9,337 bases of DNA from Rickettsiales bacterium (lineage in GTDB: Bacteria > Pseudomonadota > Alphaproteobacteria > Rickettsiales > UBA3002): contig JAIXZB010000149.1 of NCBI GenBank assembly GCA_027489915.1, forward strand, positions 1-9,337, in the 5' to 3' direction. Within the stretch, counting starts at the first letter, position 1; each line of letters opens with the position of its first letter. Both the position numbers and the translations under genes were made by a program. Positions 1-6,001 of the stretch are shown in pieces. A model generated the notes under the pieces. It did no database searches. It worked only from the letters and a program-made list of their open reading frames with translations, and was not told the origin of the DNA.

Positions 1-1358
1 ACAATCAGCCCATCCACCCACTGCGCGTAGGGATGTTCTGCAGCCAAGCGCGATTTCATTTGCGCGTCTTCGATTAGCTCGCCCGTGTGTAAATCCACAG
101 CTAAAATATCGCCCGGCCCAAGCTGTCCGTAACGCACCACATCGCCATCTGCCAGTGGCACCATGCCCACTTCGGAGCCTGCAATGATGAGCCCGTTTTT
201 GGTGATGCTAAAGCGCATCGGGCGCAGGCCGTTTCTGTCCATGCCGGCGAAGACATAACGCCCATCGGTGCCAACGAGCGCTGCTGGTCCATCCCAAGGC
301 GACACCAAGCAAGTGAAGTATTCAAACATTGCTTTTTGATCGGCGGGCATATCGGTATCCGATGCCCAAGCGGGGGGAATCATGAGCAGTTTGGCCATGG
401 GGGCAGGGCGTCCTGCGCGCACTAGTAATTCCATCACTGCATCAAGCGCGCCTGTGTCAGATAATCCCGGTGAGATGACAGGAATTAAATCCTCTAAGTA
501 AGGCGAAAGCTCCCACGCGCCGAAGCTTGCTTCAAAGCTGCTCATCCAGTTGAGGTTACCGCGCAGCGTGTTGATTTCGCCGTTATGCGCCACGGTGCGG
601 AAGGGTTGTGCAAGCTGCCATGAAGGATTGGTATTGGTAGAAAAACGCTGGTGGAAAATGATGTAGTTCGAGATGAAATCATCATCCTCTAAATCGGGAT
701 AGAAGCTCGTGATATGCTCGGCCAGAAACAGGCCTTTATAAATAATATAGCGGCTGGAAAGGGAGCAGACATAGACTTGCGCAATGCCCGCAGCGCGGCA
801 TTTTTTCTCGATGCGGCGGCGGATGACATAGAGCATCTGCTCGAAATGATTCGCAGATTCGGATGCATTACCACGAATGAGAATTTGGGTGATTTCTGGG
901 CAGGATTCACGCGCGAGCTCACCTATCACATCGGTGTTAATCGGCACTTGCCGCCAGCAATGAATGGCGTAGCCGCCACGGATGATTTCGGTTTCGATAA
1001 TCAGGCGTGCTTCTTCTTGAGCAGAAAAATCACTGCGCGGTAAAAACAGCATGCCAACGGCCAAAGGTGCATCGGCAGGTTGTGCGCCGAACAGTTGCAA
1101 ATGCCGCATGAAAAACGGCTTGGGCAGTTGCAGATGCACCCCTGCGCCATCGCCCGTTTTGCCATCCGCATTCAGTGCGCCTCGGTGCCACACCGAACGC
1201 AGTGCCATAATGCCCGCTTCCACTACATCGCGCCGTGCTTCTCCGCCCAGTGCAGCAATAAACCCGACACCGCAGGCATCATGTTCATCGGTGCGATCAT
1301 ACATGCCGTGCTGTTCTAATCGGTCAGCTTCGCGGTTCCATGCTTCATTCCAGATCAT
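1..1358 (-). CDS. gltB: Glutamate synthase (NADPH) large subunit, N-terminal part (runs off the left edge)
   Basis: Large (alpha) subunit of glutamate synthase, which hydrolyses glutamine and passes the ammonia to 2-oxoglutarate to make glutamate in the cytoplasm. I translated the minus strand from the ATG at 1358 to the edge: 452 codons with no stop. It shows a class II glutamine amidotransferase domain. Cys29 (in DACGVGF) should become the N-terminal nucleophile after removal of a 28-residue propeptide. Arg59 (WHRGA), the TNTNPSW segment (241-247), Asn259-Gly260 (HNGEINT) and Asp301 (SDTGALD) are the expected glutamine-site residues. The FMN/2-oxoglutarate and Fe-S parts would lie beyond the window. 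The ATG overlaps the gltD stop as ATGA, so translation is probably coupled to gltD. No frameshift is seen. Family assignment is very secure; completeness cannot be judged. Confidence 0.97.
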   Translation of the reverse strand, partial: MIWNEAWNREADRLEQHGMYDRTDEHDACGVGFIAALGGEARRDVVEAGIMALRSVWHRGALNADGKTGDGAGVHLQLPKPFFMRHLQLFGAQPADAPLAVGMLFLPRSDFSAQEEARLIIETEIIRGGYAIHCWRQVPINTDVIGELARESCPEITQILIRGNASESANHFEQMLYVIRRRIEKKCRAAGIAQVYVCSLSSRYIIYKGLFLAEHITSFYPDLEDDDFISNYIIFHQRFSTNTNPSWQLAQPFRTVAHNGEINTLRGNLNWMSSFEASFGAWELSPYLEDLIPVISPGLSDTGALDAVMELLVRAGRPAPMAKLLMIPPAWASDTDMPADQKAMFEYFTCLVSPWDGPAALVGTDGRYVFAGMDRNGLRPMRFSITKNGLIIAGSEVGMVPLADGDVVRYGQLGPGDILAVDLHTGELIEDAQMKSRLAAEHPYAQWVDGLI

Positions 1359-2755
1359 GCTGCCTTCGCTTTCTGCGCGCGGACATGCGAGAGGATGGAT
1401 GAGGCCACATTGCGCCCATCAGCAATCGCCCAGACCACGAGCGATGCGCCGCGCACGATATCGCCTGCGGCGAATACGCCATCGAGTGAGGTCATGCCTT
1501 GGGCGTTGGTTTTTAAGGTGCCCTGCGCAGTGGTTGCAAGATCGGGCGCGCCGAACATCCCTTGCAACTCCTCTGCATCGTAGCCAAGCGCGGTGATGAC
1601 GGTATCGGCGTCGATGTTGTACAGCCCATCTTCGCATGGCTCGATGCTGCGCCGCCCATGAATATCGGTGGCGGCTAGGCGCATGGGGCGCACGCGCACT
1701 TGTTCGATATGACTGCTACCAATAAACGCATCGGGCGCGCTTAGGAATTTGAATACCACGCCTTCTTCTTCCGCATGCTTCACTTCGCGCATGGAACCGG
1801 GCATATTGGCGCGGTCGCGGCGGTACAGGCAGGTGACGGAGGTTGCACCCTGACGCACGGAGGTGCGCACACAATCCATTGCGGTATCGCCGCCGCCAAT
1901 CACCACCACGCGCTTGCCCGCAACCGAAATCGGCGCGGTAGCATCGCCAAGCCCTGTGCGGTTGCTGGCGGTGAGAAATTCCATCGCCTCAATACTCCCT
2001 GCGAGCACCGAACCCGGCAACGCGCCAAGTGGGCGGGGTTTATAGACACCAGTTGCAATCAATACCGCATCATGACGTGCGCGCAGATCGGCAAACGCTA
2101 TATCGTTGCCGATAGAAGTGTTCAGATGAAACTGGATACCGCTTTGCTCGAACTGCTGGTGGCGGCGCAGTACGATGGATTTATCGAGCTTGAAATTAGG
2201 AATGCCATAAATCATTAGCCCGCCTGCGCGGTCGTAGCGGTCATAGATATGCACTTCGCACCCTGCGCGCCTAAGCTGTTCGGCTGCGGCCATGCCTGCG
2301 GGGCCAGAGCCGATGATGCCGATGGAGTAAGGCAGGGTGCGGGTAGGGGCGAAGGGCTTCACCCAGCCTTCTTCCCACGCTTTATCGGTGATGGTTTTTT
2401 CGATGGCGCCAATGGTGATGGCACCGAAGCCAGCATTCACCACACAGCTTCCTTCGCAGAGACGGTCTTGCGGGCAAATGCGCCCACAAACTTCGGGGAA
2501 TGTATTGGTGGCAGACGACACAGCGTATGCATCGCTCCAGCGCCCTTCGGCAACGAGCTTCAGCCAATCGGGAATGTTGTTGGAAAGGGGGCAATGCACC
2601 TGACAGAATGGCACCCCGCATTGCAGGCAGCGCGAGGCCTGCTCGGTGGCCTTCGATGCTGCATAGGCGCGGTAAATTTCATCGAAATCCTGGCTGCGCG
2701 CATCCGCCGGTCGCGTATCCGGATAGGCCTGTGCGATGCGGTGAAACTGCTGCAT
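1355..2755 (-). CDS. gltD: Glutamate synthase (NADPH) small subunit
   Basis: Small (beta) subunit of glutamate synthase. It oxidises NADPH through FAD and passes electrons via 4Fe-4S clusters to the large subunit. The protein has 466 residues, close to the usual length of just under 500. In order: two N-terminal cysteine clusters (Cys43, 46, 51, 55 and Cys90, 94, 100, 104), the FAD-binding GSGPAG loop (149-154) followed by an acidic strand end, the NADPH-binding GGGD motif (287-290) with a downstream YRRDR, and the C-terminal FAD motif GVFAAGD (426-432). The ATG at 2755 is preceded by only a weak GAG ribosome-binding site, and no better in-frame start is seen upstream. The gene comes first and overlaps gltB by four bases, the reverse of the E. 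coli gltB-gltD order. Its promoter is not clear; it may share a transcript with the tRNA-Arg upstream. Confidence 0.96.
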   Translation of the reverse strand: MQQFHRIAQAYPDTRPADARSQDFDEIYRAYAASKATEQASRCLQCGVPFCQVHCPLSNNIPDWLKLVAEGRWSDAYAVSSATNTFPEVCGRICPQDRLCEGSCVVNAGFGAITIGAIEKTITDKAWEEGWVKPFAPTRTLPYSIGIIGSGPAGMAAAEQLRRAGCEVHIYDRYDRAGGLMIYGIPNFKLDKSIVLRRHQQFEQSGIQFHLNTSIGNDIAFADLRARHDAVLIATGVYKPRPLGALPGSVLAGSIEAMEFLTASNRTGLGDATAPISVAGKRVVVIGGGDTAMDCVRTSVRQGATSVTCLYRRDRANMPGSMREVKHAEEEGVVFKFLSAPDAFIGSSHIEQVRVRPMRLAATDIHGRRSIEPCEDGLYNIDADTVITALGYDAEELQGMFGAPDLATTAQGTLKTNAQGMTSLDGVFAAGDIVRGASLVVWAIADGRNVASSILSHVRAQKAKAA

Positions 2756-2799
2756 TGCAGCATCTCAACGTAAAATGGGATATTTTGCAATGTAAAAAT

Positions 2800-2927
2800 T
2801 GTGGCGACGCGAGAGGGATTGACTCAGGTCTGCTGACCTTCGCCCTTCGGGTACTTCGCATCCGCATCGCCTGCTTGCGATGCGACGAACCCCATAGCGG
2901 TGTTCTCGACCCTCCGAGTTCACCACA
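2800..2927. repeat. 128-bp imperfect palindromic element with ends resembling the tRNA-Arg 3' end
   Basis: The left end (2800-2820) is a direct copy of the tRNA-Arg 3' end with flank (2939-2959): 18 of 21 bases match, 139 bp apart. The right end (2906-2927) is an inverted copy, so the element has inverted terminal repeats: 2800-2817 opposes 2910-2927 with 13 Watson-Crick pairs, 3 G-U pairs and 2 mismatches. Inside are a perfect 8-bp stem with a 6-base loop (2863-2870 with 2877-2884), flanking short pairings (2855-2858 with 2886-2889; 2849-2851 with 2890-2892), and a 5-bp stem with a 4-base loop (2826-2830 with 2835-2839). No convincing protein is encoded. The base matches are seen directly. 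That this is a small non-autonomous repeat (REP- or MITE-like) tied to tRNA 3' ends is inference. A scar of integration at the tRNA is the main alternative. Confidence 0.6.
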
Positions 2928-2956
2928 TTAAAAATAAATGTGGCGACCCCGGAGGG
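2910..2956 (-). other. Long hairpin pairing the tRNA-Arg 3' half with downstream sequence
   Basis: Read on the minus strand, 2956-2937 can pair with 2929-2910 over 20 positions: 17 Watson-Crick pairs, 2 G-U pairs and one mismatch (2947 against 2919), closing a 7-base U-rich loop at 2930-2936. The 5' arm contains most of the 3' strand of the T stem, the acceptor 3' strand, the discriminator base and the encoded CCA of the tRNA. In a precursor transcript this fold would compete with the cloverleaf. It might instead act as a processing or termination signal, but there is no U-tract after the stem as in a typical intrinsic terminator. The pairing is direct; the role is unknown. Confidence 0.5.
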
Positions 2957-3017
2957 ATTCGAACCCCCGACCGTCGGATTAGAAATCCGATGCTCTATCC
3001 AGCTGAGCTACGGGATC
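2941..3017 (-). tRNA. tRNA-Arg (anticodon UCU)
   Basis: A 77-base tRNA read on the minus strand. The acceptor strands are GATCCCG and CGGGGTC (7 pairs with one U-G), followed by discriminator G and an encoded CCA at 2943-2941. The D arm is GCTC/GAGC. The anticodon stem TCGGA/TCCGA encloses loop TTTCTAA, giving anticodon UCU, which reads the arginine codons AGA and AGG. The variable loop has 5 bases, and the T stem GGGGG/CCCTC encloses TTCGAAT. All arms pair properly, so it looks functional. It lies upstream of gltD on the same strand and divergent from ohr. Its 3' end is partly repeated in the palindromic element downstream. Confidence 0.97.
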
Positions 3018-3027
3018 GCACGAATTT

Positions 3028-3056
3028 CTCTTAGCGTGAAATAGTGGGCATGACAA
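3028..3056 (-). promoter_or_regulatory. Possible promoter of tRNA-Arg
   Basis: On the minus strand, TTGTCA (3056-3051, one mismatch to the consensus -35) is followed after exactly 17 bases by TAAGAG (3033-3028), a poor -10 with three matches. A start about seven bases on would give a leader of only a few bases before the tRNA 5' end at 3017, which is plausible for a tRNA gene. The weak -10 makes this tentative. Confidence 0.3.
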
Positions 3057-3076
3057 TCACAGCGTTACGTCTCGGT

Positions 3077-3085
3077 TGTTATAAT
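3077..3085 (+). promoter_or_regulatory. Probable extended -10 promoter of ohr
   Basis: TGTTATAAT: a consensus TATAAT (3080-3085) preceded by TG one base upstream, the extended -10 arrangement that tolerates a poor -35. No good -35 lies 16-18 bases upstream, which fits that class. The start would fall near 3092, leaving a leader of about 55 bases before the ohr ATG. No clear OhrR-like operator palindrome overlaps it. Confidence 0.45.
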
Positions 3086-3147
3086 GTCTGGCAAGTCTAG
3101 ATAAACTTCGTTAAATAGAACATGCGTAAGACATTTAGGAGAGCTCT

Positions 3148-3582
3148 ATGAAAACACTCTACACTGCACATGCACAAGCAAAAGGTGGCCGCAATGGCCA
3201 TAGCCAAACCTCGGATGGTAAATTATCGTTTGAGCTTGCAACACCTGGTGCGCCTTCAGCGAAGCAAGGTGCAACCAACCCCGAAGAACTTTTTGCATGC
3301 GGATATGCAGCATGTTTCGGAAGTGCGATTGAATATGTTGCTGGATTGCAGAAAATTTCAGCAGCCGATGCGCAGGTTAAGGCAGATGTAAGCCTGAATC
3401 AAAGTGAAACAGGTTTTTCTATAAGCGTGACTTTAGATGTATCTATTCCAAGCATGGACGCAGATGCTGCACAGAAGCTGGTGGAAGCTGCGCATCAGGT
3501 ATGTCCATATTCCAAAGCTACACGCGGCAATATCGACGTAACGCTGATGGCAAATAATGTGTTGGTAGCAAAAGCGGCGTAG
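3148..3582 (+). CDS. ohr: Organic hydroperoxide resistance protein (Ohr, OsmC family)
   Basis: Cytoplasmic thiol peroxidase of the Ohr branch of the OsmC family, which reduces organic and fatty-acid hydroperoxides. At 144 residues it is the usual length. Arg15 (GGRNG), Glu46 (in NPEELFA), the catalytic cysteine Cys56 (GYAACF) and the resolving cysteine Cys119 (VCPYSKA) form the Ohr active-site set. The two-cysteine spacing and the VCPYS motif favour Ohr over OsmC proper. An extra cysteine at 51 (FACGYAACF, commonly alanine there) is unusual. The start is well supported: AGGAG (3137-3141) lies six bases before the ATG. It is probably transcribed alone. No ohrR regulator gene is in the window, so regulation is unknown. 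No convincing terminator follows. Confidence 0.92.
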   Translation: MKTLYTAHAQAKGGRNGHSQTSDGKLSFELATPGAPSAKQGATNPEELFACGYAACFGSAIEYVAGLQKISAADAQVKADVSLNQSETGFSISVTLDVSIPSMDADAAQKLVEAAHQVCPYSKATRGNIDVTLMANNVLVAKAA

Positions 3583-3800
3583 TGTTTTTTGCTGGGCAGC
3601 CAAACATTCACCATACTATTTCGTTAGATTGCATGCAGCCATTGCACTGCTACTGAATGCAAGGGGTGCGTAACTGCGCCATAGACGCCACAGCTAACCG
3701 CAAAAGTAATGCTGCTTGATTATGCGTGGCGGTTTTAATCCCTTGTTAATAGTTCGCGTGGTAGGGTGCCTGAAATTATTTTTTAGTGGGAAAGTGTGTT

Positions 3801-5510
3801 ATGAATAAGAAGCTTGTGCGCATTATTGGTATTTTGTTGATTCTGGCCATTGGCGGTGGCGGTGTGGCATGGTTTGTAACCACAGCCCAGACCAAACAAT
3901 CGGTGATTGATACCATTACTAAGTTGAATGCGACCACGGCAGAAGATGGCACTAAAATTGAGATTTCCTATGCATCTGTGGAAACTGCTGGTTTCCCACC
4001 TAGCATAACGGTGCGCTTGGTGGACCCTGTGCTTAAAGTAAGCATTCCTAACATGCATGCAAACCAACTGGCTGCTGAACAAGACGCAGCACAAGCACCA
4101 CAACCCGTTGAGATTCAGTGGTCGTTCAAGGGACACGCAGATGTGATTACCAATCATCTGAATGCATCGTATGGCCTGAACCTTAAAGGTAATGACACGA
4201 TGCGCATGAGCATGGGCGATGAAAATGTGAGCGTTGTAGGCGAAAACAGCGATTATCAATTTGCGCTTAAGGCAAAATCGCTATCGGACTTTTTGAAATG
4301 GGAAAATCTTAATCCCAAAGATGAAGCGCAGATGAAGGCACTGTTTGCTTCGATAAGCGAAGTATCGTCTAACATTGGTGCACTCAATTATAAGGTGGAA
4401 GGAACGGGAGAACCCGCCTTCACGCAGGAGCTTGGGAAGTTCCAGCTCTCTAATCGTTCGACCGATGAATTGGTGGATTTGGATTTTGAGGTGCTGGGTA
4501 AGGCGTCGCAAGTGCACCCTGCATATGGTGCGTTTTTGGAAAAGTTAGGCATGATGGGTGAAGCGCCGCCAGAGCTTGCGGCGATGGGGCTAAATGAAAT
4601 GCCATTCTCTGCAGCACGCGCAGGTAAACAAGATTTTGATATGGCGGCAAGCGTGTATGTCACAACCAGCAAAGATGCGAATGCACCCCGCATTGTGCGT
4701 GTGAAAGCACCTCGCTTCATGATTAAGAATAATTTCTATGATATGAATCTGGTGGTAAATATGGATGCCACAGACTCAGCATCTGGTACGGATTTCACAT
4801 TCCTCATCGATAATAAGCTGAATGTGACGGAAGCTGGTGCCACCGATATGCGCAAAATGATGGATACGATTTTTGCCATGGCACCGATGATGGCGCAAAA
4901 TAATCCTGCATTTGATGCCGAGCAATTCAAAGCCAAAGTGACCGAAGCATTGCCTACGGTTTCCACGCTTGGGCCTATTACCTTCGTGGTGGATGTATCT
5001 GGCAAGCTGGCAGCTAAGGGCGAAGCTGCGGTGGCACAAAAAGGCACCATCAACGTGAACCGTTTCGATTTCTCGCATGCGCGCTGGGGAATCAATGCGA
5101 AAGGCACGATGGATAATACAGCAGAAGCTCCTGCTATTACGCTTACGCTCAACTGCGTGAAGTGCGATGCGATGACAGCCGACGTGATGAAATCCGCAGT
5201 GCAGGGTCAGGAAATTCAGACCATGCTTGATCCTAAGCAGCCTCAATTTCCATTGGGCGATGGGATGTTGGCATCGGTCAACCAACTGCTTGCAAGCATT
5301 GGTAAGAAAGATGCTGCCAGCGGTGATATTGCGTTTGACGTCACCACCCCTGCAGCCAATGATTTCCGCATTAACGACAAGCCCGTGGCTGGCGTGATGA
5401 TGGAAGCAATGACAGCGCTTGCACCTTACATGGCACCAGCAGCACCAGCTGGTGTTGAGGGGGCTGATGAAACAATGCCTCAGGGATTAGAAGAAGCGCC
5501 TGCTAATTAG
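3801..5510 (+). CDS. Membrane-anchored periplasmic protein of unknown function (possibly DUF2125-like)
   Basis: I do not firmly recognise this protein. With the ATG at 3801 it has 569 residues. A short basic start (MNKKLVR) precedes one hydrophobic segment (about residues 6-27), which suggests a signal anchor or an uncleaved signal peptide with the rest in the periplasm. The body alternates beta-strand-like stretches with polar linkers and has no obvious catalytic motif. The early AGFPPSITVRLVDP stretch (about 63-76) and the general plan recall DUF2125-type alphaproteobacterial proteins or the AsmA/YdgA-like group, but this is a weak judgement. A lone CVKC (Cys452 and Cys455) could form a disulfide or bind metal. 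The tail is Pro/Ala-rich, then acidic. GGAAAG at 3789-3794 is a modest ribosome-binding site for the ATG; a GTG at 3786 is less likely. The gene appears monocistronic and its stop overlaps the convergent MAPEG gene by four bases. Confidence 0.75.
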   Translation: MNKKLVRIIGILLILAIGGGGVAWFVTTAQTKQSVIDTITKLNATTAEDGTKIEISYASVETAGFPPSITVRLVDPVLKVSIPNMHANQLAAEQDAAQAPQPVEIQWSFKGHADVITNHLNASYGLNLKGNDTMRMSMGDENVSVVGENSDYQFALKAKSLSDFLKWENLNPKDEAQMKALFASISEVSSNIGALNYKVEGTGEPAFTQELGKFQLSNRSTDELVDLDFEVLGKASQVHPAYGAFLEKLGMMGEAPPELAAMGLNEMPFSAARAGKQDFDMAASVYVTTSKDANAPRIVRVKAPRFMIKNNFYDMNLVVNMDATDSASGTDFTFLIDNKLNVTEAGATDMRKMMDTIFAMAPMMAQNNPAFDAEQFKAKVTEALPTVSTLGPITFVVDVSGKLAAKGEAAVAQKGTINVNRFDFSHARWGINAKGTMDNTAEAPAITLTLNCVKCDAMTADVMKSAVQGQEIQTMLDPKQPQFPLGDGMLASVNQLLASIGKKDAASGDIAFDVTTPAANDFRINDKPVAGVMMEAMTALAPYMAPAAPAGVEGADETMPQGLEEAPAN

Positions 5511-5917
5511 CCCAGAAGCGACAACACCCACAGTCCAAGCAGCGCGAATGATGCGATGCTGATGGTGAGGAGTGTGAGCACCATACCCGCCTGACGCAGT
5601 GACAGTGAGCTCGTTTTAGGCTCATGCACGCTGATGCTGTAGGCGTGGCACAGCCTGCCAAGTGTGAAGATGGCGGCAAGCCCGTGTATCAGCCATAACG
5701 GCGCTTGAATCGCGACGAGTAAGCCAAGCAGTATCAGCATGAAGGGGACATACTCGGCAAAATTGCCGTGGGCACGGATGGCGCGTAGCAACCCGTCATC
5801 GCCCTTATCGCCCAGTGCAGCTTGAGCGCGCATGCGGTTAAGGATGACCGCGCGGCTTAAGAAAAGATACAAAAAACCAAGAATGGCTGCGTAGGGGGCG
5901 AGCATCGCCAGTGGCAT
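5507..5917 (-). CDS. MAPEG-family integral membrane protein
   Basis: A small inner-membrane protein of the MAPEG superfamily (membrane-associated proteins in eicosanoid and glutathione metabolism), resembling bacterial YecN-type members. At 136 residues it has the typical length. Four hydrophobic segments are visible (about 4-24, 56-72, 73-92 and 111-134). The family signature lies at 48-58, RAHGNFAEYVP, with the Asn and Glu-Tyr that mark the superfamily, and a GRLCHAY segment follows at 87-93. Eukaryotic relatives bind glutathione; the substrate of most bacterial members is unknown, so no reaction is assigned. GAGGAG (5928-5923 on the minus strand) lies five bases before the ATG and fixes the start. 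It is divergent from aguB and convergent with the large periplasmic protein gene. Confidence 0.9.
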   Translation of the reverse strand: MPLAMLAPYAAILGFLYLFLSRAVILNRMRAQAALGDKGDDGLLRAIRAHGNFAEYVPFMLILLGLLVAIQAPLWLIHGLAAIFTLGRLCHAYSISVHEPKTSSLSLRQAGMVLTLLTISIASFALLGLWVLSLLG

Positions 5918-6001
5918 AAAGACTCCTCACATAAATGTTGCCTACTTGCTATAGCAGAGGCGAAGTGCTATGCGCAACGGCGGAAAACGATGGAGAGACC
6001 A
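5918..6001. promoter_or_regulatory. Divergent promoter region between the MAPEG gene and aguB
   Basis: This 84-bp gap must carry the start signals for both directions. It contains a perfect 10-bp palindrome TGCTATAGCA (5947-5956), and TGCTAT recurs at 5966-5971. On the plus strand TTGCTA (5946-5951) and TATGCG (5969-5974) are 17 bases apart. On the minus strand TATAGC could serve as a -10 behind TTGCGC at 18 bases. All these boxes are weak, so only the region is proposed, not a precise promoter. Confidence 0.3.

Noticed and set aside
2249..2773. 174-codon open frame on the plus strand opposite gltD
   Set aside because: It lies wholly antisense to a secure gltD, with no family motif and His/Cys/Arg-rich composition typical of a shadow frame. 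Other open frames opposite gltB (such as 714-1043) and opposite the 3801-5510 gene (3783-4259) fail for the same reason.
2801..2877. Second, decayed tRNA gene downstream of tRNA-Arg
   Set aside because: Only the 3' end matches a tRNA. There is no GGTTCGA T-loop, no matching 5' acceptor strand, and the interior forms unrelated hairpins, so a repeated 3' end fits better than a decayed tRNA.
3696..3734. Terminator after ohr (AACCGC and GCGGTT followed by TTAA)
   Set aside because: The stem has only six pairs with a 27-base loop and lacks a real T-tract, so it is too weak to call.
3786..3800. GTG start at 3786 for the large periplasmic protein
   Set aside because: It would add MGKCV before MNKK, and the ribosome-binding-like GGAAAG lies downstream of it. 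The ATG at 3801 gives a normal signal-anchor N-terminus.
3583..3800. Small gene or RNA in the 218-bp gap between ohr and the large periplasmic protein gene
   Set aside because: I saw no convincing open frame with a ribosome-binding site and no strong structure, only a short inverted repeat (TTGCAT and ATGCAA) that could be chance. A promoter for the downstream gene must be here but its boxes are not clear.
5990..6001. ATG at 5990 as the aguB start
   Set aside because: The ATG at 6002 has the better-spaced GGAG, and family members start close to the first beta strand, as MAKQPYTIGLIQM does.
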